A DNA stretch of 64,000 bases from a bacterium. GTDB taxonomy: Bacteria; Oederibacteriota; Muellerivitia; Muellerivitales; Muellerivitaceae. This document shows positions 43,370 to 52,084 of the stretch, in pieces. The notes under the pieces were generated by a model. It did not search any database. It saw only the letters and a program-made list of their open reading frames with translations, and was not told the DNA's origin. Numbering within the stretch: position 1 is the first letter of the stretch; every line of letters begins with the position of its first letter. The translations under genes and the position numbers were made by a program. The DNA lies in contig DASZRK010000012.1 of NCBI GenBank assembly GCA_035549195.1, positions 1-64,000 of the forward strand. The letters run 5' to 3'.

Positions 43370-45205
43370 TTGAGGAATCCTTGGTTCAAGTCGGGTTTGG
43401 CGGCCCTTGGCCTGTGGGGCTGCGTGGCCACGGCCCTGGCGGTGACCCCGCGCAAGATCGATCAGATCTACCTGGTCGTGGACCAGGACGCCATGACCAA
43501 GGGCGAGATGGACGAGGAGATCGCGGGTTTCTTCATGGCCCAGGGCATGAAGCCGCCCTCCCCGGGCAGCGCCGATTACGAGAAGGTGAAGGAACAGGTC
43601 CGGGACGCCTTCGTCCGCGAGGTCCTCTTGGCCGAGGCCGCCGACCGGGAGAACGTGGAAGTCCCCGATTCGGAGCTGCAGCAGGCCATCGATTCCCAAT
43701 TCGACGCCATGAAGAAGCGTTACCCCAGCCAGGACGACTTCGAGGCCGCCCTGAAGCAGGAGGGGATCACTTCCGACGACCTCAAGCAGATGCTCCACGA
43801 CCAGCTCCAGCGCCGCCTGAAGGCCAACCGGATGCTCCAGTTCAAGCAGCATCAGGCCCCCGGGGCCAGCTTCGTCTCCGACGAGGAGGTCCAAGCCTAT
43901 TACCGCAAGCACCCCCATGATTTCGACCAGATCAGGTTCTCCTTGATCCTTTTCCGAATCCCTCCCAAGTCGAAGCCCGCCTATGCCAAAGAGGTCGAAA
44001 GGCAGGGACGGGACCTTTTGGACCAATTGCGCAAGGGGGCGGATTTCGCCGCCTTCGCCAAGAAATATTCCGAGGATCCGGTGACCGCCGAGAAGGGCGG
44101 GCGGATGGAGCCCGTCTATCGGGCGGACCTCACCCCCAAAATGGCCGACGGCCTTTTCGCGCTTTCCGCCGGTAGTTACGGCATGGTGCGTTCCGAGGAC
44201 GGGGTTTACCTGGTCCATGTGGAGAGCAAGAAGATCGCGACCCTGGACTCCGTTTCGGCCGCCATCAAGGACCACCTGCGCCGCAAGAAGCAGGCGGGGG
44301 CCTTCGACGAGTGGATGGCCCAACTTCGCAAGAACGCCACCGTGCTGGAGGACGGCAAGGTCGTCGCCTACCAGCCTCCCCCGGAGAAGAAGGACGAGGA
44401 TAGCGGGCCGGCGGGGGGCCGGACCGCGGGATCGAAGGACAATTCGGGCAACGCGCCGGTGACCAGCGACGGAGCCGCCGCCAGCCTGGCTTCGTCCGGG
44501 ACAACGGGGACGGGCAACGAGATCTATCCCACCCTTCCTCCGCCGGGACTGTTGGTCCTGGACCTGGGATTGGAGGGCTTCACGTTCGGCAACAAGGACC
44601 TGTCGGACTTCTATGGGCCCGGCACCGACGTCACCCAGGGCTTCCCCTTCGGGTTCGGGTTCGACGGGGCCTTGGACCTGGCGGTGGACCCCACCCTGGA
44701 GGTCGGGTTGACCCTCAAGGGAATGAACCGCATCGCGCAAACGGTGAACTTTTCGCCCGTCAGCGGCTCCTATACCGAGAGCTGGAGCGCGGCCGCCGCC
44801 GGTCCCGGCTTGGAGGGGAAGATCCTCATCCCCCTGGATGAAAGCACCAACTTCAACCTGACGGCCGGGGGCGGTTATTACTTCCTCCTGGGCGGAGGGG
44901 TGACGGTGACGGGATCGGGCATCACCGAGAACGCCAACTTCACCGGCTCCAATTTCGGGGGGGAAGCCGCCGGGTCGGTGGAATTCTTCCTGGACGGCAA
45001 CATGGATTCGGCCCTGGACCTGACGGTGGGCTACCGGTTGCTGCAGTTCAACCCCGTGACCACGAACCTGACCGTCAACAACGGCGGTCCCTATGTCACC
45101 TTCCCCTCTCCCCTCACCAACCAGGACGGGAGCAAGGGCATGATCGACTTCTCCGGGGCCCGGGTGGGTTTTTCCTTGCGTTTCTACCTCGACAAGAACA
45201 ACTGA
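43370..45205 (+). CDS. SurA/PpiC isomerase fused to a C-terminal outer-membrane beta-barrel
   Basis: 611 residues. Signal peptide (ends near ALA), SurA-N domain (about 30-180), parvulin domain (187-287; FSLILFRIPP, GGRMEPVYRADL, VYLVHVESKK), a low-complexity linker rich in Gly, Ser and Pro (335-392), then about 220 residues of alternating amphipathic beta strands with many Gly and aromatic residues (LLVLDLGLEGFTFGNK, GYRLLQFNPVTT, GARVGFSLRFYL) typical of an 8-10 strand barrel. I know no standard SurA with this tail. The start is TTG 43370 behind GGAGG. Confidence 0.85.
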   Translation: MRNPWFKSGLAALGLWGCVATALAVTPRKIDQIYLVVDQDAMTKGEMDEEIAGFFMAQGMKPPSPGSADYEKVKEQVRDAFVREVLLAEAADRENVEVPDSELQQAIDSQFDAMKKRYPSQDDFEAALKQEGITSDDLKQMLHDQLQRRLKANRMLQFKQHQAPGASFVSDEEVQAYYRKHPHDFDQIRFSLILFRIPPKSKPAYAKEVERQGRDLLDQLRKGADFAAFAKKYSEDPVTAEKGGRMEPVYRADLTPKMADGLFALSAGSYGMVRSEDGVYLVHVESKKIATLDSVSAAIKDHLRRKKQAGAFDEWMAQLRKNATVLEDGKVVAYQPPPEKKDEDSGPAGGRTAGSKDNSGNAPVTSDGAAASLASSGTTGTGNEIYPTLPPPGLLVLDLGLEGFTFGNKDLSDFYGPGTDVTQGFPFGFGFDGALDLAVDPTLEVGLTLKGMNRIAQTVNFSPVSGSYTESWSAAAAGPGLEGKILIPLDESTNFNLTAGGGYYFLLGGGVTVTGSGITENANFTGSNFGGEAAGSVEFFLDGNMDSALDLTVGYRLLQFNPVTTNLTVNNGGPYVTFPSPLTNQDGSKGMIDFSGARVGFSLRFYLDKNN

Positions 45206-45214
45206 CGGTAGGCT

Positions 45215-45475
45215 TTGCGGGTCGACCTTTTCCTCAAGCTCATGGGATTGGTCAAGACCCGCATGGCCGCCAAGCGGCTTTGCGAGGCCGGCAAGGTGGC
45301 CGTCGGCCCCAAGCCCGCGGAACCTTCGACCGATCTTGCCGTGGGGGCCCTGTTGACCGTGGAGCTCCCCTTTAAAAGGATCCAAGGCGAGGTCCTGGCC
45401 CTGCCGGGTTCCCGCTCGGTGGCCAAGAAGGACCGGGCCATTTATTTCCGCGCCGATTCCATCGAGGACATCTAA
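45215..45475 (+). CDS. S4-domain RNA-binding protein (RqcP/Hsp15-like)
   Basis: 86 residues: one S4 RNA-binding domain (MRVDLFLKLMGLVKTRMAAKR, CEAGKVAVG) with a short C-terminal part. Proteins of this size (YabO/RqcP, Hsp15) bind 50S subunits carrying stalled peptidyl-tRNA in ribosome rescue. The start is TTG 45215, ten bases after the preceding stop, so it belongs to the SurA-like cluster transcript. Confidence 0.85.
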   Translation: MRVDLFLKLMGLVKTRMAAKRLCEAGKVAVGPKPAEPSTDLAVGALLTVELPFKRIQGEVLALPGSRSVAKKDRAIYFRADSIEDI

Positions 45476-45599
45476 AGGTTTTGAACCAAGGGCCGCCTTG
45501 TGCGGCGCACCGGGGTCAAAGGGAAAATCCCTGATTTTTAAAAAGAAGGGTCCCTTCTCGGTGCCCTCTGTGGTTGGGCAGGGTTTGTCGTGGGGAGCC

Positions 45600-45608
45600 T
45601 GTTACAAT
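45600..45608 (+). promoter_or_regulatory. Extended -10 element directly before a glycosyltransferase gene
   Basis: TGTTACAAT; its last base is only six bases from ATG 45615, so RNA would begin at or next to the ATG. No ribosome site lies in the gap. Confidence 0.5.
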
Positions 45609-45614
45609 ACGGGC

Positions 45615-47108
45615 ATGCGCCAAAGGCTCCCCTTCCTCGCGTTCTTCGCCTTCTATCTGCTCTTTTCCCTGGCGACCTTCCGGGATTTCGGCCCCACCTG
45701 GGATGAACAGGACACCTATCTGGAAGGGGCCCGGCTCTATGACCTTCTGGTCCAGGGCAAACCCATGCCCTTCATGGACCCGGAGCATAGCTACCCCTAC
45801 GCAGCCTTCCTCCACCTCTTCACCGCGCCGGACCATTACGAAACCCTTCACCTTTTGAACCTGTTTTTTCATGTCCTGGTCTTTTGGGCGCTCTTCGAGT
45901 GCCTGCTTTCCTTTTGTGGCTCGGGCCTTTGGGCCCTGGCGGGGCCCGTTTTCCTGTTCCTGGACCTTCCCTATATGGGGAGCATCCCGGCCAACCCCAA
46001 GGACATGCCCTTTTCCCTTTTTTATTTCCTGAGCCTGGCGGTGCTTTACCTCTTCGAGAGGGTATTTCCCCAATTGCGTTTTCGTTGGGTCTTCCTGGGC
46101 CTGCTTTTCGGGCTGACCATGGGCTCCCGCATCCTGGGCTTCACCCTCCTACCGCTCCTGGTCGCCTATGACACCGCCCTTTTTCTCATGAAAGGAAAGA
46201 AGAAGGGGAAAGGGAGGAAGGGATGGTGGAAGAAAAAGGCCTGGGAATGGGCGGGGGTTTTCCTCCTGTCCCAACTGGTCTGCGCCCTGGCCTGGCCCTT
46301 CATCGGGGCCGATTACTTCCAACATCTTCCGGTGGTGCTTTGGTTGAGCGCCCACTTTCCCCCGAAATTCTCCTTCCTCTTCATGGGCGGCATGTCCGAT
46401 TCCTTGACCTATCCCTGGTATTACCTGCCCCTTTGGATCCTGGTGACCATGCCCCTGTTCCTGGTGGGGTTCCTGGCGGCGGCTTTGGCCGGGCTCCCGA
46501 AGGGCTGGAAGGATCCTTTCATCCTCCTCCTGGCGGGGGCTTTGGGCATGAACTTGGGGCTTTATTTTTTGCTCCACCCGGCGATCTATGACGGCTTGAG
46601 GCATTTTCTGTTCCTGCTCCCGCTCCTGGCGGCGCTCTCGGCGGCGGGCTTCATCTCGTTCTTCCAGGACCGCAAGTTCGACCTGCCCCGCAAGGGGGTC
46701 CTGGTGCTGGGGGCCATCAGTGTCCTCTCGACCACGATGCAGATGGTGCGGTTGCACCCCTATGAATACACCTACTTCAACGAATTGGTCGGGGGGTTCC
46801 CGGGCGCTTATGGCCGCTATGAGACCGACTATTGGGTGGCCAGTATGAAAGAAGCGGCCCTGTGGTTGCGGGAGAACGAGTGCAAGGACCCGGCGAAGAC
46901 CTATCGTGTCTATGCCGACGGCAAGAGATTCCAGTCCGAAACCTATTTCGGCCCCAACATGGTCTTCGAACCCAAGAAGGAGAAGGCCGATTACGCGATC
47001 ATCATGACCCGGGCCGGGTTCAAGCCGGATGTCTCTGAGATGCCCAAGGTTATCCACCGGGTGGAGCGGGAGGGAGCGCCGCTCAGCTTCATCGTCAAGG
47101 AACCTTGA
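45615..47108 (+). CDS. GT39-like (ArnT/PMT type) membrane glycosyltransferase
   Basis: 497 residues with about eleven membrane helices. The first loop has PTWDEQDTYLEGARLY, the acidic pair expected for lipid-linked sugar transferases of the GT-C fold. A long Lys-rich cytoplasmic loop (KGKKKGKGRKGWWKKK) follows helix 6, and a soluble domain of about 110 residues ends the protein. The lipid-linked sugar donor and acceptor are unknown. ATG 45615 fits the first helix; no ribosome site precedes it, so translation may be leaderless. Confidence 0.85.
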   Translation: MRQRLPFLAFFAFYLLFSLATFRDFGPTWDEQDTYLEGARLYDLLVQGKPMPFMDPEHSYPYAAFLHLFTAPDHYETLHLLNLFFHVLVFWALFECLLSFCGSGLWALAGPVFLFLDLPYMGSIPANPKDMPFSLFYFLSLAVLYLFERVFPQLRFRWVFLGLLFGLTMGSRILGFTLLPLLVAYDTALFLMKGKKKGKGRKGWWKKKAWEWAGVFLLSQLVCALAWPFIGADYFQHLPVVLWLSAHFPPKFSFLFMGGMSDSLTYPWYYLPLWILVTMPLFLVGFLAAALAGLPKGWKDPFILLLAGALGMNLGLYFLLHPAIYDGLRHFLFLLPLLAALSAAGFISFFQDRKFDLPRKGVLVLGAISVLSTTMQMVRLHPYEYTYFNELVGGFPGAYGRYETDYWVASMKEAALWLRENECKDPAKTYRVYADGKRFQSETYFGPNMVFEPKKEKADYAIIMTRAGFKPDVSEMPKVIHRVEREGAPLSFIVKEP

Positions 47109-47111
47109 GGA

Positions 47112-47165
47112 TCAGGCGAGTATCTCGATTAATTCTTCGAGGGAATCCACCAGCCCTTCGACTCC
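47112..47165 (-). pseudogene. Remnant of a second gph 3' end
   Basis: On the minus strand, directly after the gph stop, a frame reads GLVDSLEELIEILA and then TGA. The living gene ends WLVNNLEEFIEILT and stop. From the shared LV to the stop the two are the same length, and 9 of the last 13 residues agree, with the codons differing mostly at third bases. It is the end of a diverged homologue left next to the intact gene. Similarity fades upstream of the GLV. Confidence 0.6.
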
Positions 47166-47181
47166 CGTTGGTCGCTCAGGG

Positions 47182-47850
47182 CTACGTTAATATTTCTATG
47201 AATTCTTCAAGGTTATTCACTAGCCAATCCGGGTCGGCGGAAGCCAGATGTTCCCGGGCCACGAATCCATGTTCCACCACCCCCACCAGCATCCCCGCCG
47301 CGCGGGCGGCTTGGATGTCCACCGGCGAATCCCCGATCATGACGGCCTCGGCGGGGCCCACACCCATTTTCTGGAGGGCGACGAGGAGGGGTTCGGGATG
47401 GGGTTTCTTGTTGGGTGTGGCGTCCGCCCCGAGGGCGACCATGAAGTAGGGCATCAGTCCAAGTTTTTCCAGGGTGATCAAGGTGAACTCATGGGGTTTG
47501 TTGGAGACCAGGCCCATCTTCACGCCCTTCGCCTTCAGGAAATCCAATAGCTCCTTCACACCCGGGAAGATCAGGGTCTGGTCCACGCAATGGTCCCGGT
47601 AGTGGGCCTTGAGCACCTCGAGCCCCTCGGCCAGGCGGGCCGGGTCCTCGGTGCCGAGGGTCTTGCGGTTCAAGTGGTCGATGCCCCAGCCGATATAGCC
47701 GGTCACCACTTCCAGGGGCAGGGCAGGCATGCCGAAATGCACCCGCGCGGCATTGGCCGCGGCGGCGATGTCCTTCTTGGAATCGATCAGGGTCCCATCC
47801 AGGTCGAACAGGACCGCCTTCAGCTTCACGTCAACGCCCCGACAGCGCAT
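47182..47850 (-). CDS. gph: Phosphoglycolate phosphatase, HAD superfamily
   Basis: 222 residues. HAD motif I FDLDGTLIDS with the nucleophilic Asp, motif II in GLVSNKP, motif III Lys in PNKKPHPEPL, motif IV MIGDSPVDIQAA. It removes phosphate from 2-phosphoglycolate formed in DNA repair or oxygenation. Closely related enzymes use other small phosphates, so the substrate is a family inference. ATG 47850 has GGAG 6 bases upstream. Directly after its stop lies the remnant of a second copy. Confidence 0.9.
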   Translation of the reverse strand: MRCRGVDVKLKAVLFDLDGTLIDSKKDIAAAANAARVHFGMPALPLEVVTGYIGWGIDHLNRKTLGTEDPARLAEGLEVLKAHYRDHCVDQTLIFPGVKELLDFLKAKGVKMGLVSNKPHEFTLITLEKLGLMPYFMVALGADATPNKKPHPEPLLVALQKMGVGPAEAVMIGDSPVDIQAARAAGMLVGVVEHGFVAREHLASADPDWLVNNLEEFIEILT

Positions 47851-47962
47851 GGCATCTCCGGACCCAGGGATGAATGGGCCCTAGGGTAGGGGAGGCTTTT
47901 CCTTTTGGAAAGCCCCGGTTTTGGCGGTTCCTGGGCCCCGCGGCCCCGGTTAAGATGGGGCC

Positions 47963-49003
47963 ATGGAGATCGTCCTTCTACGCCTCGACCGCATCGGTGA
48001 CTTCGTCCTGGGGATCCCCGCCTACCGGGCCCTCCGGAAGGCCTATCCGAACGACCACCTTACGGTCGTCGTGCCCCCCGCGGTCGCCGAACTGGCCAAA
48101 CCCTGTCCCTATTTCGACGAGATCTATCTTTACGATGCCCAATGGCTCAAGCCCGGGGCCCTGAGGATGGACCGTTGGGGTTCCGCCCTGAAGCTGATCC
48201 GGTTCCTGCGCTCCAAGGAGATCGGGCTCCTGCTCGATTTCCGTTACCAGAACCGGATGGACCCTTTCATCACCGGCTTGTCCGGCGCCAAGGAAAGGGT
48301 CGGCTTCGACGTGGGTTTGCCCAGTTGGTTCCTCACGAAAAAGGCGCCCCAACCCCCGCAGGGGATGCATCAGGTGGACCGGAACCTGTCCCTTCTCGCG
48401 GCCTTGGGGATCATGGCGGTCGATAAGAGGCTGGAGATCTGGTGGGATGAACATGACCTGAAGACCGCCGAGGCCCATCTTCCTTCCCAGGAACTCCTGC
48501 CGGGTATCCCCCGGATCATGGTCCACATCGGTTCGGGAGCCCCCTCCAAACGTTGGGGGGAGGAAAGTTTTGAGGTGCTCCTCCACGAGCTCCACGCCTC
48601 TACCCAGGCGGAGATCCTGGTCATGGGCGGGGAAGAGGACCTTCCTTTCGCCCACGACGTTTTGGACGGCCTGGAATGTCCCGTGGTGAACCTGGTAGGG
48701 AAACTCTCCTTGCGCCAGATGGCCGCCCTGATGAAGGACTGCAAGCTCTTCATCGGCTGTGACTCGGGCCCGGCCCATGTGGCGGCGGCCAGCGGGGTCC
48801 CGGTGATCTCCCTTTTTTCCGCGGCCAATGAGGTGGAGGTCTGGAAACCCTGGGGGGACAAGGTCACGATCATGACCCGCCACCCCGAGTGTTCCCCCTG
48901 CCGGCGGCACGAATGTCCCCGGACGGACGGTTATTTCTGCATGTCGGAGATCGGGGCCGATGAGGTGGTGGAGGAAGCGAAGAGGATCTTGGGGAAGGCC
49001 TGA
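47963..49003 (+). CDS. GT9 glycosyltransferase, heptosyltransferase-like
   Basis: 346 residues, GT-B fold. Start LLRLDRIGDFVLGIPAYRAL, the nucleotide-binding half with MVHIGSGAPSKRW and FIGCDSGPAHVAAASGVPVISLF, which are the GT9 signatures. A Cys-rich stretch (CSPCRRHEC) near the end is common in the family. In diderms these enzymes add heptose to the LPS core, though the sugar here is not proven. TAAGAT ends six bases before ATG 47963 and no good ribosome site is present, so the mRNA may be leaderless. Confidence 0.9.
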   Translation: MEIVLLRLDRIGDFVLGIPAYRALRKAYPNDHLTVVVPPAVAELAKPCPYFDEIYLYDAQWLKPGALRMDRWGSALKLIRFLRSKEIGLLLDFRYQNRMDPFITGLSGAKERVGFDVGLPSWFLTKKAPQPPQGMHQVDRNLSLLAALGIMAVDKRLEIWWDEHDLKTAEAHLPSQELLPGIPRIMVHIGSGAPSKRWGEESFEVLLHELHASTQAEILVMGGEEDLPFAHDVLDGLECPVVNLVGKLSLRQMAALMKDCKLFIGCDSGPAHVAAASGVPVISLFSAANEVEVWKPWGDKVTIMTRHPECSPCRRHECPRTDGYFCMSEIGADEVVEEAKRILGKA

Positions 49004-49018
49004 ATTCGAGGAGGATAT

Positions 49019-49429
49019 ATGAACAAGCCGGTCAAGGTGGTTTGGGGTATCGCGACGGTCATGCCGCTGATGATGACCTTTTTGGGGATCGTTTGTTTCT
49101 TCGCCTTCTTCATCACGAAGTTCCCCGAACTCACCAAGAACGCCACCCCGCCTCCCGATTTTCCCAAGGAAATGTTCGTCGGGATCTTCCTGTTCTATGG
49201 GCTCATCCTGGCCGGGGTGGCCCTGGGGTTCCTGATCGTCATTTCGTATTTCATCCACATGGTGCGCACCGACCGGCTGAACAAGGACCAAAGGACGATG
49301 TGGGCGGTTCTTTTCGTCATCTTTCGCACCCTGGCCATGACGGTCTATTGGTTCATCCATGTCTGGCCGGAAGAAGAGGCCGCAGCAGGGGAGACCGCGC
49401 AACCGGTCCGGCGTAAGAGGAAGGATTAA
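49019..49429 (+). CDS. Small membrane protein of unknown function
   Basis: 136 residues: membrane helices at about 8-30, 52-76 and a third hydrophobic stretch at 92-112, with a Lys/Arg-rich tail (VRRKRKD). GAGGAGGAT lies before ATG 49019. The pattern recalls small proteins with two or more helices, but no family is recognised. It follows the heptosyltransferase-like gene by 15 bases and overlaps the convergent rluE-like gene by four. Confidence 0.72.
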   Translation: MNKPVKVVWGIATVMPLMMTFLGIVCFFAFFITKFPELTKNATPPPDFPKEMFVGIFLFYGLILAGVALGFLIVISYFIHMVRTDRLNKDQRTMWAVLFVIFRTLAMTVYWFIHVWPEEEAAAGETAQPVRRKRKD

Positions 49430-49989
49430 AGAAGTTTTTTCTCGTCGGGACCTTCCAGGAACCGCCACTGGCCCGATTGGACATCCAAAGCCAGGTTTCC
49501 GATCCGGGTCCGCTTCAGGTCCACCACCTTCAAGGGCGTCCCGAACTTGGGGTCCTTCAAGGCCCCGAACATCCGCCGGATATGGCGGTTCTTGCCTTCG
49601 TCCAATTCGACTTCCACCCTTGTCTTGGGTCCAGCCCCGCCTTTTAGGTCGATCCGGATGGCTTTGAGGACCTCATCCTTGTCCCTGATCCCTTTGAGCA
49701 TCTTCATGACATGTTCCGAATTCACGTGGCCCCTGACCCAGACCTCATAGGTCTTGGGACAGGAACCGGGCCGGGTCAGGCGCTCGGAAAGCTTGGCGTC
49801 CTGGGTGAAGAGGAGAAGGCCCTTGGAGTCCAGGTCCAAGCGGCCCACGGGCATCCATAGGTCGTTATAGGCCCAGTCGGGGAGGAGGTCATAAACGGTC
49901 TTTCGACCCTTCTCATCGGATCGGGTGACCACGTAACCCTTGGGCTTGTTCAGCATCAGGAGACGGGGAGGTTCGTTGGCGTGGCCCAT
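49426..49989 (-). CDS. RsuA/RluB-family pseudouridine synthase without S4 domain (RluE type)
   Basis: 187 residues. LNKPKGYVVTRSD at the start, catalytic Asp in GRLDLDSKGLLLFT, KTYEVWVRG, and KNRHIRRMF near the end. The absence of an N-terminal S4 domain and the short length match RluE, which modifies 23S rRNA. Its ATG at 49989 shares bases with the stop of the AT-rich lipoprotein gene upstream (ATGA). Confidence 0.9.
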   Translation of the reverse strand: MGHANEPPRLLMLNKPKGYVVTRSDEKGRKTVYDLLPDWAYNDLWMPVGRLDLDSKGLLLFTQDAKLSERLTRPGSCPKTYEVWVRGHVNSEHVMKMLKGIRDKDEVLKAIRIDLKGGAGPKTRVEVELDEGKNRHIRRMFGALKDPKFGTPLKVVDLKRTRIGNLALDVQSGQWRFLEGPDEKKLL

Positions 49990-50648
49990 CAGTTCTTGAT
50001 CTTGATGGAGGAGATCATGCGGTTTGTAATGTGTTCAAAATCAACTTCTCCTTTATTGCGAAAACTCGTTAACTCCCAAGAAAAGATCCAGTACTGGGAA
50101 GTTTGCGCAACGAATAAATGCTCTTCATGGTTTTTGCATAAAAATTTACCGTCGTGATAAGTTTCATTTTCTATTGTAAGCAAAGCTGCTTTTAATCCCG
50201 AACAAGATGTCCTTTCTATTTTGTACTTTGAATTTTGAAAATATTTATTCCCCAGACTCTTCAAAATTTTTACACGACGTTCGGCCATTTTTTCTGGATC
50301 GTATTTGGACCCGTGCATCGAGACACGTCCTTTATCGATGCCTTTTGTCGAGGAAACGAAGAAAGAAGGGAGGTCTGGCGGGACTGGTCTTTGGTGTTTT
50401 GGTAGTTGCTCGAATGTTTTTAAAAAGCTTAGGAAGTTGGAAGGGGGCTCCGCAGTCGTGGCACTATCAAGCACATTCAGTCTCGAACCATCATCATTGA
50501 AGACTTCTCGTGTCTCGAATTCCAGGGGATAGGGCGAATCGATGGAAAAACCGAATTCTTCCGAGCTGTAAGTCTTCCATTGGCTTTTCGAGCAGCCGGA
50601 GAAAATAAACGCCAAGATCGAAATGGCAAATAAGAAGTGACGATTCAT
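49989..50648 (-). CDS. AT-rich lipoprotein of unknown function
   Basis: 219 residues. Lipobox IFSGC near residue 19, then a compact domain beginning WKTYSSEEFGFSIDSPYPLEFE, a layout seen in many small lipoproteins with a PsbP-like or DUF1795-like fold. Base composition is much more AT-rich than both neighbours and codons such as AAA, TTT and ATA are frequent, which suggests recent transfer. ATG 50648 lies in CATATCC with no strong ribosome site. The gene runs into rluE by ATGA. Confidence 0.8.
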   Translation of the reverse strand: MNRHFLFAISILAFIFSGCSKSQWKTYSSEEFGFSIDSPYPLEFETREVFNDDGSRLNVLDSATTAEPPSNFLSFLKTFEQLPKHQRPVPPDLPSFFVSSTKGIDKGRVSMHGSKYDPEKMAERRVKILKSLGNKYFQNSKYKIERTSCSGLKAALLTIENETYHDGKFLCKNHEEHLFVAQTSQYWIFSWELTSFRNKGEVDFEHITNRMISSIKIKN

Positions 50649-50656
50649 ATCCTTGA

Positions 50657-52063
50657 TTATAGCGCCTCGAAGATCTTCTCCGCGGCGGACCGGCCAGCCG
50701 CGATGGCATCCGGGATACCGACCCCTTTGAGGCCGTTACCCGCCAGGTAAAGGCCCTGGGTCTCGGCGGCCTTCTGTTCCAGCCGCGCAGCCAGGCTCAG
50801 GTGGCCCGGGCGGAAATAGGACATGGAAGCTTGGTAGGTCGCCAGGTGGTGGGCGATGGGCCGGTCCCGCAATTGGAGGATGGGTTTGAGTTCCTCCAGG
50901 ACCTTCTCGACCAGGGCTGCTTCGCCCTCGGCCTGGGCCTTCCCGACCGCGTCAGCGCCCAGGAAAGCGCGCAACAACACATAATTCTCCGGGGCCCGGC
51001 CCTCGAATTTCTGACTGGCGAAGGTACAGCCCACGATGAGCTTTTTCTCCCGGGCGGGGACCACGAACCCGAAGCCGTCGAGGGGATGGGCGATGTCCTG
51101 ACGGCGGAAGCCCAGGTTCAGGGTGGCCGAGTCATGGGCGGGTATGGCCGAGAGGAGCTTGTCCCATTCCTTATCCAAGCCGCCGATCAAGGCGCGCATC
51201 TTGGCGGGTTGGATGGCCAGGACCACCGCGTCGGCCTCCTGGGTGCCCCGGTCGGAGGTGATCTCCCAGGTCCCGTGGCCCGAGGGTTGGAGGGCATGGA
51301 CCGGAGTTCCCAGCCAAAGCGATTCGCCGGGGATGGCGTTGGCCATGGCCTGGCCCAGTGTGGTCATGCCTTTCTTAAGGCTGACGAAGAGGGAATAACG
51401 AGCTCCCGAGACCTGCGCCTGGGCGTTCAAGCGGCGGGCCGCCATGGCTTTCAGGAGCGAACCATATTTCAGTTCCATCTCCCGGAAACGGGGGGTGCAG
51501 GCGTTGAGGCTCAGGTCGTCCGGATCGGCGTTATAGACCCCCCCGACCAGGGGCTGGGCCAAAGCCTCCAGGACCTCATTCCCCAAACGGCGCCGGACGA
51601 AGGCGCCCACGCTCTCGTCCTGTGGGTCCTTGCGGACGGGGATGAGCGGTTCCAGGGCCGCCCGGAGCTTGCCCCAGGGGGAGAGCAAGGGTGTGGTCAT
51701 GAGGGGCATCAGGCGGGAGGGGGCCAGCATGTAGAAGCCCTCGGGGATGGGATGGAGCCGGTCCCCCTTGAGGATGTAGGACTGTTTCAGGTTTGGATTG
51801 GTACGGATGAGCTGGTCCTCGAGGCCGAGCCTCTTGCAGATCTCCAGGCCTGCCGGTTTCTCGGTGATGAAACAATCCGGGCCTTCCTCCATGACAAACC
51901 CGTTCTTTTCCACGGTGGTCAGGGTCCCCCCCGCCTTGGAGGCCCCGTCGAGAACGTTCAATTCCAGGGAAATGTTCTTCTCTTTGGAAATTTCCAAAAG
52001 ACGGTGGGCGCAGGCCAGGCCGCTGACACCTGCCCCGATGATGGTCACTCTTTTTGAATTCAT
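50657..52063 (-). CDS. hemG: Protoporphyrinogen oxidase (HemG/HemY type, FAD)
   Basis: 468 residues. FAD-binding GAGVSGLACAHRLLE at the start, VMEEGPDCFITEKP, QPLVGGVYNADPDDLSL, and the C-terminal FAD motif LYLAGNGLKGVGIPDAIAAG. It oxidises protoporphyrinogen IX to protoporphyrin IX, normally with oxygen. ATG 52063 is the start that precedes the Rossmann fold; a longer frame reaches into a repeat element. It follows hemH in the heme operon. Confidence 0.93.
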   Translation of the reverse strand: MNSKRVTIIGAGVSGLACAHRLLEISKEKNISLELNVLDGASKAGGTLTTVEKNGFVMEEGPDCFITEKPAGLEICKRLGLEDQLIRTNPNLKQSYILKGDRLHPIPEGFYMLAPSRLMPLMTTPLLSPWGKLRAALEPLIPVRKDPQDESVGAFVRRRLGNEVLEALAQPLVGGVYNADPDDLSLNACTPRFREMELKYGSLLKAMAARRLNAQAQVSGARYSLFVSLKKGMTTLGQAMANAIPGESLWLGTPVHALQPSGHGTWEITSDRGTQEADAVVLAIQPAKMRALIGGLDKEWDKLLSAIPAHDSATLNLGFRRQDIAHPLDGFGFVVPAREKKLIVGCTFASQKFEGRAPENYVLLRAFLGADAVGKAQAEGEAALVEKVLEELKPILQLRDRPIAHHLATYQASMSYFRPGHLSLAARLEQKAAETQGLYLAGNGLKGVGIPDAIAAGRSAAEKIFEAL

Positions 52064-52084
52064 ATCCGTCCCAGATGATTTTTG

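Noticed and set aside
43322-45385. Open frame of 687 codons on the minus strand
   Set aside because: It lies exactly opposite the SurA/barrel gene; the protein has no domain and the Gly/His/Asp-rich make-up of a GC-rich shadow.
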